Numbered from the stretch's first letter, positions 39,901-55,200 are shown. The stretch: 64,000 bases of DNA from Dermatemys mawii (GCA_007922305.1 ML677385.1:9806470-9870469); one strand, 5' to 3'. A program made the numbers and translations. Notes: generated by a model not told the origin, from the sequence alone.

Positions 39901-42900
39901 TTTGCTCTGTCTGTCCTTCATTGTCTGTCTGTTCTTCGTTCCATCTGTGTGTTCTTTGCTCTGTGTGTGTGTCTGTCCTTCACTGTGTTTGTCTAACCGT
40001 CCTCCTCTCTGTGTGCGAGTCAGCTGCCCTGGCCCCACCATAGAGCATGTGTTGTGCTGCTGGCTACTGCAGCACACTGTGTCACCAGAAGTTCTTGAGA
40101 ACTGTGAGCTCCACCCTCCCGCCCCCACCCGGGCTGTCGCTGCCGCCTTACCTGGGCTTCGGGGGAGCCTTTGTTTCTTGGTCGTGCCCACACAGGAGCA
40201 CCCAGAGTGACCTGTGGAAGCAGAGCTGCGGCCAGCGCAGAGCTCTCATCCGGGGGCGCCGCGTCTCGCCCCCAGCCCCCAGAGTGCAAACTCCAGCCGC
40301 CTGCATGTGTGGAGCGAGACGGGCACCCGAACGCGCCCAGCTCCGCTCCCGGGTGGCTCCTTCCTGGCCCCTCCTGCCCTGCTGCTCTCGGAGTCCCTCC
40401 GGCGGAGGAGGCAGCACCACGCGGGAGCGGGGATCACGCTAAACACGCCCTGAATTGGGAGACTGGAGCCGGCCCTGCCTGCAGGAGAGAGCAGTGAGCC
40501 GAGGGGAATTGCAGGGCGGGGTGGCGGCGAGTGGGCCGGGCAGGATTTTTAAGGGCACACTGCTGGGGTCCCGCCCACGAACAGCAGCGTGCCATTAAAA
40601 ATCAGCTCACGTGCCGTCTTTGGCACGTGTGCCATAGGTTTCCGACCCCTGGAGTAGCTTTTAGTTATTCCCCATGCTGGAGATAAACTAATTCCAACTT
40701 AATTTGTATAAAAATTCAAAACTAAATTATGTGATTTTTATCAGTACAGAAGCATCTTAACAAATTGATGTGATACACAATACATTAACTGTCCGTAACT
40801 ATAAATATTGAGAGGAATAAGAAAGATATATTGTAAATATACAAACTACAAGGCGGACATGCATACAAAAATACAACCCAGCAGGAAAGTACAAACTAGT
40901 TTGACTAATGAGTTAAAATCCACATATTTTTCCTCTTCAGGTGACCGAAAAAAAACAAGAGCTAGAGAAATGTTTGAAATTGTCCCGGAAGCTACGAAAG
41001 GAAATGAATGCTCTGACAGAGTGGCTGGCAGTGACAGATGCAGAATTGACAAAGAGATCTGCAGTGGAGGGAATGCCAACTGATTTGGATGCTGAAGTTG
41101 CCTGGGGGAAGGTAATGAAATATAGACTACTGTACATTTACATATGCTTCACTTATCATTTAGTTTTGTTTAATATGCATAAAACAGTGACAGGAATCTG
41201 GGAACTTGATTAGTTGAAAATTGTGAACAATGCTGTTGCATCATTATGATAACATTGTAACTTTAAAAGTTTTTAAGCAGCATGTTATTGCACATATCAG
41301 TAATATGTTAAACCTGTCGGATAGCAGTCATATTTTAGTGAGGTACGTTATTCTCACAGAACAAGAATTTGAGTTTAGGGTGATTAAAATCAGTCTATAC
41401 ATGATGCTATATTTGACATAAATTGTTTAATCTTAAATTTCCAGTTAAAAATTTGGGGAGGGTGGGGGAAACTATTTACCATCATTAACGAGATTTGAAA
41501 TCCACAGCTAATCAAAGCCCAATACTATTAGAAAAATATATATCTTATATTTATAGTTTCTCATTCATGGAGTCTCATTGACATTCCGTTAACTCTGAAA
41601 CTTATTGGAACTATCTATGTGTTTGAGTCCTTATTTGTAGTTTCAGTCTCCTGACATAAGACAATGTCATTATTTTTAAAGTTAAGTTCTCAAAGCTTTT
41701 AAGGTGCACAATCAGTTAATACCACATTGCTCAGTATGATTTGATATGGTGAAAGAAATTGCAGACTTCATTTTCACTAGGCCAGCAGACACATCAAAAA
41801 TCACGCATCATGTATGCCTGCTAAAATGTATCTGAGGGTGAAATAAAAAACCTAAAATAACAACACCTTTCTAAGATAAATCTTGTTTGAAAATAATTCC
41901 CCAATCTTATTGATCAGGGCCAAACTGAATTACTTGAATTTCTAATGCAGTCTTTCCATTTTTTTGCAGATAACAGGACTGATAAAATATCAGCAGAATA
42001 AACAGTGTTTTTTGTTTTTGTTTTTTGCTGTGGATGTTCTAGTTTCCCTTACGTACTTGTGACTCTCAAACCTTTTCCTCTTAAAGTAATTTTATCCCTG
42101 ACTCTAGGGCTATCCATGAAATAAAATACACAAATAAAATAAAAGGATTTACGCCACAAAGGACACTAAAAAGCATGCTCAAAACCAAGAAAACCATCGA
42201 AGTGTGGGGAGTGGTATAAAATACACATAACCCCTTTGGCAAAATTGCAGTAAAATACTTGTATGCACAACCAACCAACCTACCTGTGTATACTTTACAC
42301 TATTTGCTTGTTTACCTTTACACAATCACTGTAAGTTCATTGTAGTTACACCACAGTTATAATGTGATTTGAGAGTAACAATCCATATTATTAACCTACT
42401 GATTCTAGGATATTGTAGTAGGTACACATATAAGAAAAAAATATGTGTAATTACAGCGGAATGTATTGAACATGAAACTAGATTTTGTACAGGGACCCAC
42501 AGAGGGTAAAATAACACCATCTGCTTACAGCTGCTGTAGGCTAAAGAACATGCTGCTTTTTTGTTAGAACAGCATACTCAAAATAGGTGATAAAACGCCC
42601 ACCCAAAAACAAGAAGTAAGGTCAAAGAATGAAACAGAGATCCAGCCCATAATATTTTGAGTTACTCAGTTAGCTCCTTAATAGCCACTTTACCACATCA
42701 AAGAATTAATTCTGTCATATAGTTAAAGTTCTGGTTATGTGTATATTTGTTAATCACAAGTATCAAAAAGTATAACCACAATATTGCTACCATTTAATTA
42801 CTGTCACTATATCCAAATAAGAACATACACAAAACCAATCATCATCATCACAAACATGCATATAAAATCTGACATAGAGAATGAATCATTTAAGGGTTTG

Positions 42901-45900
42901 GTTTAAATATGCATTCAAAGTTTTGGCAAAGAAATTGCAAAACTCCATTTAGCTTCACCTTTTCTGTAACTTTCACTTCATGCAGGAATCTCACCTCTTG
43001 AGCCTAGCTTTACATTTTCAGGTTTGGATACTACCCAAAACAGAAAATGCAACACAAAGCTGTGAAGTGTGCTTATTTTTTTGTGCAAGCCATACAAAAT
43101 AACTGAGTTTTAATCATGTGAAACTCAGTGTCCAGTATACTCAAACTATACATCTCTTCTGATTATGCCCATATCCAAAGCTTAAGCTTAATTCAACATG
43201 CAAGAAACAAGGAGGAATCCGAAGCTATGTTACAGATAAATTGCAAATGCTTACAGGCCAACAGTTTTCAGTTCCCCCCTCACCCCTGAGACTGGTTTTG
43301 TTCAGTAGACCTGTGCCTAAAAAAAAGTGAAAGAACTTACCGAACTTCACCTTATGCTGTAGATATATATGGACACCATTGTATATACTTCTTGAGAAGA
43401 GTACAGTGGATACAGGGTTTGGAGCAAGATTTGGTGGGGGATTTTTTAAACAGAAGATGTGACCTGAGCCTTTTTTCTTAGACTGAAACGTTAATCTTCT
43501 AGTAGCATAGGCTTTGCTGCAGCACTAATCAAGTGAGTAGGAAAAGGATTTGACTCTAATTGTAAATGCTTTTAAAGATTCATAAGCTTTTCTTGTCATC
43601 ATCCTTGAATAATAATATACTTTTTAAATGTATCATCTAGAATCACATCAAGGCGTTTCAGAATGTGATTCTAATTATTTATTATTTAGTCATTTAATTA
43701 TTTTATTTTACTTTTAAGTTTACCCCTGGTTTGTGAAACCCACAATACTGCTCAGTATTTTTCATGTTCGCATGCTTCTTTTTCCTGTGATGAAGTCTAC
43801 ATATTACATCAGACTGCATGAAGTTTTGGTTAATCCTATGATCTCATCCTCCATAGCAAATGAAAAATGTCATTTCTTCCCTTGAAAATCTATCTATTCA
43901 TGCAGAACTATCCTGCCAATCACCTGCATTTTCCAGTAAAGAAAACAAAAACACTGCTTGCTAATGCTGACCTACACAGTACCTTTCTGTTGAAATGGAG
44001 ATGTAGCTGCATTGCCATCTGCATATTTCCCTGCGTACTCAGGGAAGCCAGTTTATTTGTATTTTATTAAGTAATTCTGATGCATACACCCTTGAAGCAG
44101 GTTAAATGGAAAGGTTTGTCCTTAATTCATTTTAATTTAACTACTGGATATGAACCTTAATGCTCTAAAAGTTGCATAATTAGGATTTGAGGTCTGCTGA
44201 TTAGTGCAGTTACACAGTAGGAAGTTCTTGTTATGTCTTACTGTTGCTACAAACAGGTAGACCATTAAATTTTTTTCTCCCTCAGACAATCAAGAAAGGA
44301 AAGAAAAGTTCATTAAAATTTCATATAAGAGAAATGTGCTGAATGGTTGAACCAACTTGAACTGTAATTAAAGTTGAACCAAGCCTGTGTTACTGTTTCT
44401 GCTAACCTGCAGAAATATTATATAGTACTGCATATTCTCATGAGGAAGTGATGCTTTAGTGGTTACACTAAAAAGCTGGTGTCTAGAAAATCTTGGCTTC
44501 AAATCCAGCCTGAACCAATCACTTACAGTGTGACCTCCGGCAAGTCACTTCACCTCTTTTTTTTTTCAATCAGCTCAGTTAAAAAACACTGGGTGAAAAC
44601 TGCAGGCTTTACTGAAATGTATATATGCAGACCAGGCTGGGTTTATAATCCCGTTATCAGGAATGTTCTGCTTGGAGAATTTTTAGCATGTATAAAGCAA
44701 TATTTACATAAATAGAGAAGCATATTCTCCACCCTGTACACCATTTTTATACCTTTATCGACTCCTTTGATTTCAGTGAAGTCACATCTCTGTAAAGGTG
44801 CTTTGGAGAGGAGAATCTGGCTCATCGAACGTCTGATTCAATAAGCAGTAATTTTATGAAGTAGTAATTGTTAATTCTTCAAAGACATAGTTTCCAATAA
44901 AGGATTATTAATGTTTCATAACACTGCGAAGAGATTATAAATCCTGCAAGGACTGCTGTAATCGAGCATTTTTAAATTATTTTTAAAAGATGTAGGGAAA
45001 GTTTCAGGCAATACTTGGTTGAACTGGAGTTGAATCTGTGTAGACAAAACCAATGACTGTTTCAAATCTGCTTTAAAGGAAGATTGACAAAAAGATCTTT
45101 AAAACATATAAACAACTTGTAATCTTTGGAAATTAATGTTCCGCTTTAATACATCTACATCTATTGTAACAAAATCAGGTCAGACAGTTCTGAAAAGGTG
45201 ACTGAAGACAGGTAAATCAGTCACAGAATGTTAAATCCTTTTTTTCCTATGAACTGAAAAGAGATTAAGTTGGGTTAATTATAGATACCTGAGTCCAATT
45301 AAGAGTAGCCTATAACCTTTAAAAAACTCTTCCAAAGGGGAGAGAGAAAAGGTGAGAAGCAAGCTGGAGAAGGTTTGTGTGCAGCAAAGGAAAAAGGCAA
45401 AGCTGTTTCCCTCTGTAAGGAAAACCTGGTGTTTATTTGTGTTTGGGGAATGAGGTCTTGGTTCCCAGCATAGTTGAGCCCAGAATAAATCACCAGTAAG
45501 TGATTGGTAGCCAACATAAGAAGAGGCACTGCTCCAGTGGGAGGTAGGAAATGCATTTTTATTTGTGGGTATGTATTTAAAGAAACCTCTCAGATCAGCC
45601 CTACGGCCTATCCTGAAACACTGTAAAAACATCAACAACAACACAGTATTAAATCTTTAAACTTATTTTATTGATCTCTAAGACAGAAAATATTTGCCAA
45701 GGTATGTTAGGCAGTGTGATTGAGAATATTTCAATTTCATTTATACTCATTACTATTATACACTCTAATTAATGCATTGGCAGTCCAGCAATGATGGCAC
45801 TAGGATTTTATAATTAAGAATTAAGCCTTTGGAGCAAGATTGATTTATTTCCAGGGCTCCCAAGTCTGGAAGGAGAAATGTTGAGCCTTAACATGATGAA

Positions 45901-46170
45901 AGAGGTGGTTGTCACACTACAGAGAGAAAGGGTGAGTGAATGTTATGGCGTTTCATAGATAATATGAATTATCAAGGACTTTCTAGAGTTACACATAGGA
46001 AAATACGAAGATCTGGAAAGTAGAAAGCCCAAACAGAGACTTCATCCTAGATCTACTTCTTAACAATATGATAATGTTCAAGAAAGCCCTGATTCTCTTA
46101 CCTTAATTTCAATTGAACGTTTCACAAAATAATCATAAGTAAGGTACATCATGAGAAAGGTGCCAGTATC

Positions 46171-46211
<41 letters not shown>

Positions 46212-49200
46212 AATGAGGCAGGCTGGTACTCGTGGGAATGTACTACTATTGGTAAGGTGAGCATTTGCCTTCATGTTCCTCCTGCTGAAGTTAATGGCAA
46301 ATCCCCAATTAACTGCTATGGGAGGAGGATTGGGCCAGGAAAAGTCCATTGTGAAGGGAATATTTAGAAAACACAAATTTTCAGAAGTAGAAAAGAAAGG
46401 GAAAACCTCAGTGTTGATAGCAAAGTGAAAACTGGACATGTGTCATGGTGGACATAATTGATCAGAGAGATGACAGTCCCTTTTTGTACAACACTATTCT
46501 TCATTACTGCAATCCATTTCAGTACCAGAGGTTATGAAGCAGAGGGATTGTCCAACTAGAAGTAGGATATGAAATTAAGTAAAGACAAATTTAATCTGAA
46601 ATTTAGGGAAAAACATCCTAAGGCTGATATTTGACTGTAAAAGAGTCTCCTTAGGAAATAGTGAAAGCCTACTTAAGTCACATAAAACTAGAGACAGTTT
46701 TCTGTACACAACAGTCTTGTCCTTTTACAGGGAAGGGACAAGCTAGATCTTTTCCATTTTGTACAATTCTATTATAAAAAGTAACAAATACAGCTTACAA
46801 CAGAAGAAAGGAAGATTTGTTGTTAGAAATAATTTTGTAACTAAAAGAATTAAGCAGTTTAAAAAAAAAGCTGTAACGAGGTTGTGGAGCAAGAGGTTGC
46901 TATCATAGAAGACATTGAAATCTCTGGTACTTAGTTAGCTTTGAAAGACAGATTTGTCTGATAAAATATTTGATTGCTGTGGTATTGTGTTCTCAGAATG
47001 GAAATGCCAGATGGCATTACCAAGAAAACTTCCATACCATATCCAACTGCTAGGGTATTAATATAATATTTTAGCTTAGAGTGTATAATAGTAATGAGTA
47101 TGAATTAAATCGAAATACAATGAATTGTAGTGGCTAATGTAGCTTGCAATATATTTTCTATCAGTGAGACCAACGAAATAAAATGTGCTAAAAAAATTGT
47201 GCCAAATGATTCATAGCCAAGGACCAGAACACAGTCAAAATAATAGAGGTACTCTAAATAAATAAATAAATTCCTGGACTGATATAGTAAGAAGGATATC
47301 ATGTCAACATCTGAGTAATACAGTATTCCCACTTGTGAGAATTAAGCAACCTAACTTTCTACCTTAATGGGGTTTCTGTGAGTTATTAAGATCACTTTGG
47401 GGATTTATATATCCAGAGTGAAATTGTACAGAATCTTTCATCCATCATGCCTTGCTTGTGAATTTATAAAGCAAAGACAATAATGACTGATGCAATTAAA
47501 ATATTATCCTCAATACTATTTTAGTCATGGTCCTAGTGCTCTTGCAAAATGAACAAAATTTTGCTCTTGCAAAATGAACAAACACAGCTTAATGTTGATG
47601 TATAGTAGTACCATTTCATCATTATAACATATAATTAAAAAAGCCTAAACAACACATTTTCAAAGGAAGCCCTCACTGTACAGTTTTTTGTTAAAGCTTT
47701 CCTTGCTCCCATGTAGCCTTTGTTATTAAATGTGTTTCATTTTTATAAATTAAGAAAATGTCCAAAAATTATTTACAAGAATGTCCAGATAATTGCTTTT
47801 TAAAGAAAATGTTAGAGAATGTAAAAAATGATCAGAATGATGTGCGCTAAAGATCTGATGCTATATATTTGCACATACGCTCACAGACTCTGTTAAAAGA
47901 ATATTATTTATGTTGTAAAGTTAAACCCTCAAAAGTTAGAAAATGACAGACTTACGATTGTCTGTGAAAGCTTAATTCTGCCACTATTGTGCATCCAAGA
48001 ACAAATGGATATAAACTGTCCATCAGGATGTTTCGACTTGAAATTAGATGAAGGTTTCTAACCATAAGAGGAGTGAAGTTCTGGAACAGCCTTCCAAGGG
48101 AAGCAGTGGGGGCAAAACCCATCTGGCTTCAAGATTAAGCTTGGTAAGTTTATGGAGGAGATAGTATGATAGGATAACATGATTTTGGCAATTAATTGAT
48201 CTTTGACTATTCATGGTAAATAGGCCCAATGGCCTGTGATGGGATATTAGTAGGATTTTCTTGGTGTTTCTTTAAGTAAAAAGAATAATAAATACTCATA
48301 TGTGCCACTGTAAACCCATTCTTATGAATCATCAAAGAGTTTGAACCATGAACCTTTAGCACCACAGCACCAATTGATATTACTTAAGCTACAGGACTAA
48401 ACACATTAACTGGCAGTAGGAGAAAAAATTGATTCTAGAGCGGGGATGGGCTACTGGACTGAGATGCTGAGTCTAGGGAATGGTTGGAAGGAAGCCCAGC
48501 ATGTCCTGGCTCTCTCTTTATCTGCCCGAACAACTGGAATATACTTAAATTATGGAGGTACCAATCATGGATTCAACCTCTTTTTTCTATATGTCTCAAT
48601 TAATTGTGTGTTTAAGCATCCATAGTCAAGTTGCACAGAGGACTGTAAATCAGCTCAAATGTCTCACATTTTGAAATATATTCTTTCATTCACTACTAAA
48701 TATTAAGAGAATATAATAAATGAGTACCAATTTTTGAATGATAGTAGGCAGTAACCAAAATTAGCAGATTTTGAAAGACCCTTGCTGAGTTTTAAGTAAT
48801 ATAAATATATCAAATGTTGCAAAGATACATAAGATGAATGTATCTAAATCTTGCTATATACATAAAATCTGTTAAAAGTATTTCAATTTTTTGTGTAGTG
48901 TAAAAAAATGCTAAAGTTGTCTGATTTATTACCGAGGGAAAAATAAACACAGAGTACCAGTGCATGGAAATGGGGGGGATTCTGAATTTCATATTTAAAA
49001 AAAAGGCTAGATACATGAAATTATGTAGTAACTGAAGGAAGTACATATTTAGTGAAGCCAATTATATAAACATACTGGGGGTCTTACCCAGTCCAGAATT
49101 TCTAATGAAAGTGTATAGAGTAGAACTTTGGCCCCACTGAAATCAATGGGAGTTTTGCTGTTGATTTCAGTATAGCTGGGCAAGCTGTCTTATCTTACTC

Positions 49201-52200
49201 AGGTCAGCATTTGGAAGAAGGGGTTGCATAATTACTTTTAGTGGAATGAGCAGTCTGTTATTTCTTACAATACTTTTGGTTATTGTCTGGGTGCCCAGAG
49301 CACAGGATGAGGACTTGGTAATTGGAACAACAGCTTTTTATATTTGAAAGGGAAAAAAAATTGGTGGAGACCTCAGTATTTGAGAGAGAGAGAGGACTCC
49401 AGCTCTGCTCAATTTAGAAGTTCAACAGACTAGAGTTTGAGTCACAACTTGAAGGGCATAACTTTCTTTGAACAGCAGTTTTAATTAGTGGAGATTTCAC
49501 TTTATAGTGTAAAGATTATCTTCCTGTTTAAAAAATAGATTGTAATTAGACAAAGCTTATATTTCCAGTTGGGATTAATGTTCATGTATTATGGAGGGGA
49601 TGGCCACAAGATTGCCCTGAGTTTTTCATATATATATAAAAATTATTGTCATCCGTAATAATGAACACATCTCAAAGGTTTCATTCAAAACATGTTCAAA
49701 CTCTGGACTGGCTAAACCATTTAGACAAAATAGAAACTGACCTGAAGCTTCACCCAAAGCTGAAGCCAACCAGTATTCTTCGTTCAAAATAAATTGACTA
49801 TATTTTTTTCCCAAAAAAGCAGAAGAGATCAAAAAGTGCTGGAAAAAATTGTCTCTGCATTTCTTCCAGACTAACTGGAAGCTGGCAAAGTCTCAAACCT
49901 CTGTTTCAAGTCTGAGAGAACTGAAATTTAGAAAAGATTGTTCATATTCCCTTTATTAATGGTATTTAAATTCTGTTTCATAACTTTCTTCCTCAATGCT
50001 TACATAATTTGGTAGAACATTTAAATCTGCTTATCCTTATCTGGAATGTAATTGTCAAAACTTATTTTTGAGAAAAAAAGTGGTGTCCGATCATTAACTT
50101 AGTACAATGTATGCATCAAATAGCTGCTATACAGTAAGTTAAAAACATCTGCTAAATGCACTTAGGGATGTTGTAGTACCAATGGGCGTAATTTTTCTCC
50201 TTACTTTCTGTGTTTGTCAAGCTTTGCTTTTACTGAAAACACATTAATATAAGCTTAATAATGTGGGATTATATGAGATGGGGTGGAGGTTGGCTGTGTA
50301 TTTGGTTCTATGGCAGTACGGACGTTGACTGGCCTTTAGGATGCAGGCAATTTTGGTTGACAGGTTTGTGCCTGTCTGTTTCTTGATGGACTGAGGCTCT
50401 GCTCCTTTGTGTATTTAGGTATTCATGAAAATTCCTCAGTTTCTGCTCTCCTACTGGTGACTGCTCATTATTGCTGCTGTCTCCTCCACTCACTTAATTT
50501 TGTGTGTCATTCCGAGTGTTTTTTAACCATCTCACTGTTCTGAGCTTTGCCATTTTGAGTTAGGTCTTTGTTCCCTAAACTGATAAAAGGTGCAGACCTG
50601 CATTATTTGAGCAGCAACCACCAGGTTTGGGTCAGAAAGGAATTTTCCCTAATAACTGGTTAGCTGTGGTATCAAGTGACAGTAAGTTGAGCCACCTCCT
50701 GAGAATTCAGCAGATCCTAGCTGTGGATATTGTTTAGTGGAATATTTCTGTTTGTCACTTCATACTAGTTTATATAGGGCTTATATCTGAAGGTTTCCCC
50801 TGACTGACTTTCTAACATCCTTATCACAAATTTTAGTCAGAATAAGTACGTTGGGTAATCTTGCATATCATTTTAAATCTAAGCACATGGCAGGAATGAG
50901 AGGGTCAATGAGCTGTAGGGAGGCTGGGCAGTACCACTATGTGCATATTTAGGGCACCCCAGGTTTGATCTTGATTCTTATTGTGAGAAATGGGCCATTT
51001 GAGGAATTTTAGTCTGCAGGGTGCTAGTACTTTACTACACTTTAAGAGGCCAGGGTTACAGCTGAAAAAGACTGCATTGGATGTTGGGGTGGAAGGTGTT
51101 CCTACAGTATTTAAAGCTAATAATATTGCTGTTCCTTTAGGGTTGTGATACTGTAATGACTAAAGTACTGACATTTTCAGTTTAGTTATCCTATATGTTG
51201 ATTTGCATGGTGTTTTAATAGATAATGTTTTCTTATTTAAAAAGGAGCTTTTAGGTTTTTGTCTTAAATAATAAAACTTCTGATCATAAAATTTGAGCAT
51301 CTTGCATGATACATTAGAACTATGTACTGTGATGGCAAGTAATACACATTCTTTGAAATTAAGGTATTGGTCAAAAACTACTCTGAGGGTATGAGACATC
51401 CTTAAAAATGTCTTTAGAGCTGAAAGAATTGCTTTAATTTTGGACTATTCTGTATAGTAGTAGCATAATAGGAAACCAGTGAAGGGTTGTTTTTTTCCTG
51501 TTAGTATCCTGTTTTAACATTTTGTATTGTACAGTCATAGTGTGGAGATGCACATAATTTTTGATTTCTTGAAATGTTCTATTTCCAAACGGCCTTTCAT
51601 ATTTACTAAGTAATCATCCTCGGTGCACTTTCCACAGGCAACACAGAAGGAGATTGAAAAACGCCAGCTCCATCTAAAGAGCATCAGTGATCTAGGAGAG
51701 GGTTTGAGGACAGTGCTTAAGGAAAAAGAAGATCTAGTGGATGATAAGCTCAGCCTCCTGAAAAGTAACTGGATAGCAGTAACTTCACGAGCTGAGGAGT
51801 GGTTCAACCTATTATTGGTAAAAATAAAAAGTATTTATGTTTCTAGTTCACTAAACCATACTAAACCTAAATATAGGGATAGGTGTGTATGCCAATCTTA
51901 TGGGAGTGTGCTGTCACCAGATTCTCTGTCGATATGTCCACTGACCTCAGTGGTGTTTTGTGGGTTGTAAAGAAAGAATTTGGGTGGGGGTATGTGTGCA
52001 GAGTAACAAAAATATACAGACCCACTGCTGGCATCTCTTTGCTGCCTCACCAAGGCTCTGGGCTGTGCCCTGCTGTTGAGTCAGTGAGGCAAATGGGCAG
52101 TATTGGGAAGAAGTAGCTTAGGGAACTGGTCAACTCTTGTGGTAGCTCTCTGCACCAATAGTGGATTATGGGAGTAGGTTAAAAAACTTAAATTGAGCTG

Positions 52201-55200
52201 GGAAATGTCATTTGCTCACACAGATAATAGGGGTGAATGAGTGACGGAGAGAGAGAGTTTTAGAAGCTGTACTTGTATGAATATAGGGATTCATAAAAAA
52301 GATCAGACAATAATCTACATTTTCCAAAAGAAAGCATTTTAAAATTCTTCCTTAACCAAATTGAGGAATTTTAAATAGCCATCCCATTTGCTTTTGAAAA
52401 AGTGGGGAACTAAATTCACTCATGTAGGTTCAATAACAAGAGATTTTAGCCTAAGTTCAATTGCAAAACCCAATTCTACCTTAAATATGTCACTATTGCT
52501 CTACTGTAATAGATATACATATTTACAGACTACCAATGGATATAAACACATATACGTATATTTGAGAGAGAGAGCTATTGGAAAAAAGTAATTAATTTTA
52601 GCTTTATAATATATGTAATGTTTGCCACATTTTGCATAATCACAGCTTTCTTTTATTTCAGCTCTGATTATTTTTTAATATGTTCTACTTACCATTTTCC
52701 GCACACAGGAATATCAAAAGCAAATAGGGACGTTTGATCAGAATGTAGCTAACATCACAACCTGGATGTATCGTGCTGAAATATTGTTGGATGAATCTGA
52801 AAAGCAAAAATCTCAGCAAAAAGAGGAAGTTCTTAAGGTAACACATGCAGTTTTCTGGAAAGCATTTTTCATATTATTCTAAAAAACTATATACATTAAG
52901 CTTTTTACCCTAGAGGTTTTTAAAGTGCATCAAGAAAGATAGTGAAACATTATTTTTCTCTTGACAAAACTATCCTCCAACAGCTTATAAATTGCTTAAT
53001 AATATTGTAATGAATAGCAAAAGTAAGCCCTGCAGCAGAAAAAAATGAAATATGTTATTTTAAGGTTGGGGTGTCATAGTGAGCCGAACACTTACTCTTA
53101 AGCTTATCTCTCCTGTAAACTATTACCTCAGCTGCATCTGTTTAAAAAAGAAAATTTATCTATGTGCTCCTTTTCCTCTTTGTTCCTTTCTTTTGTGAAT
53201 CATTGTGTGCTTGCTATTCATATCATTTTAATGTTTTAGGTAACTTACCAAACACTGATTGCACTGGCAACATGCAACTGAGAATAAACGTAGCTGAAGT
53301 GGCTTATCATTTATAGAAGGGATATTACGTGGCATATACAATGCATGTACAGGTCCCCATTGCAAACAACAATTAAGATCCAGGGTAGTATTAGCACTAC
53401 AATGTCATCAGATCCAGTTTATTAAAAATTGACATGCACTGTAAAGCATATGAGGCTCAGAGTCTGCATCCAGTCCAATACAGTTTTTTCAGACTTGAGG
53501 CTGTATTCTGCCTTGAGTTATGCTCTGTATTGATTGTTGTCCCCTGAATGAATTTGTGTGACATTTAGTCACCTGGATATTTGACCATGCTTTAACAGCA
53601 TGGTCAGGACATGCTAACTGAGGAACAGTTTTCAAAATCTAAATGAGACTGTCTTGCTTACACTAGTGTGATGCAATTTGCTAAAGCAAAACTTCACAAA
53701 TTTCAAGGCAGCAATCATTTTCAAATCAACATTTATTCAGAGAATAAATCAATGCTTCATAACATTGATCTTAGCAGGATTACAGGGCAGTCTTTTTAAT
53801 AGGATGAGCAATTTTGCCATTGTAAAGTATAAAATACAATTATCCTTTCCATCAATACAGGCATAACCTCCTATTACACAAAGTCATTTCTTGTAGGCAA
53901 TGCAATGCAAATCCTAAAGCCCAATTATGTTTCAAATCTCCAGTGTTTTAGCCTACACTTACATATTTTTGCCTGGTTTTGGCAATACCTTCAATATTCC
54001 AATAGCAGAAGCAGGTGATTTTGCTCATCTTCTCTGTTCTGGGCATTTATCACGAGCAATATTACCATAGCACTACAGCATGACTAGAACTATTTTATAG
54101 CATGAGAATTAGCAGTGCTACATGGTGATGTTATTGAATACCTCCCTGTAGTCAAGAAGACATACGGTGAAACATAATGAATCTATGTACCCATGTTCAA
54201 AAACATAAATCTGTTTTTTACCAAAACTATTCGTAACTATTGATGTAGAGTAATTTGACTAGTCTTTTTTCATGAAAAGTGTGCAACAAATACACAGGTT
54301 TTTCTCACACACAAGATTCATGTAAATGTTGTTTACAGTATGTTTACTTGGATAAGAACAAAGATCAAGACACAGGTTTTACATTTCTAGTCTGCAAGCA
54401 TAGGACTCCCACTGACCTGAAAAAATCACGTCTTCTACTGAGTATAATAGTATTGCAAGAAACAGCCTCTCTAGAAAAAAGTTGGAAATACATCCTCCAT
54501 ATTCCAATAAGTGCTAGTGTAGATCATTAATAAAGTGTATACGTACACCCTCTCTAAACCTTAGGGATATACAATCAGGATAGATTATCTATCCAGAGCT
54601 CCTCTATTATATGTGCATGCTCACAGTTATCTGAATTTGCTTTTCGGTTTTGCTCCCTATTCTTTTGCACACTGTTTCTCTCACTCTCTCTTTGCATTTA
54701 TTACTAACTTCAAGCCCTGTCTCTTGCTCATGGACTGTAGCGCTTAAAGGCTGAGCTGAATGATATGCGTCCAAAGGTGGACTCTGTGCGTGACCAGGCA
54801 ATAGACTTGATGACAAACCGTGGAGATCACTGCAGGAAAGTAATAGAGCCTAAAGTGTCAGAGCTCAACCAGCGATTTGCAGCCATATCACAAAGAATTA
54901 AGAGTGGAAAGGTAGGAGGAATTGCTCACATGTGGAGACGCATGCTAAGTGGTGCTTTATGAAGGGTGTATGGTTTGACATAAGGGGAACCACAGTGCCC
55001 CCAAACATATTTTTCAAAGGAACAATAAAAAGATACATAATTAAAATGTAAATAGTAAGAATATGAGAAGGAAAAGTAGGTTGTTGTGTTTGGTGTGTGG
55101 AGAAGTTGGGGGAGAGTTTGTCATGGTTTATTCTGTTACTATTTCATGGATAAGTATTTTCACAAGCTTGTAACTCATCTTTAAAAACGTGTTTAAAAAT

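Larger units (their letters stand above)
30782..40940 (+). other. DMD: DMD intron 33
   Basis: 10,159 nt from donor GTATGT to acceptor TTTTTCCTCTTCAG. It is the most transposon-loaded intron here, with three hAT copies, a CR1 split by a GC-rich block, a DIRS-like remnant and a related repeat. 34410-36330 and 36910-39120 are AT-rich without recognisable features. Confidence 0.9.
41112..51637 (+). other. DMD: DMD intron 34
   Basis: 10,526 nt from donor GTAATG to acceptor TTTCCACAG. Mostly AT-rich. It holds a MIR-like SINE, a GT microsatellite, a CR1 3' fragment, a 25-bp-period duplication and a short palindrome. 41112-44440, 44640-46170, 46210-47530, 48260-49130 and 49180-51630 show no feature I can support. 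45230-45650 may be an old unnamed repeat. Confidence 0.9.

Noticed and set aside
39581..40210. 209-codon Cys/Ser/Leu-rich open frame
   Set aside because: It translates a degenerate TCTGTCCTTCAC-type array within a hAT element; the cysteine pattern comes from the repeat.
50590..50690. Possible CR1 fragment (GGTCAGAAAGGAATTTTCCC)
   Set aside because: Only a short match to the CR1 3' region; too weak to annotate.
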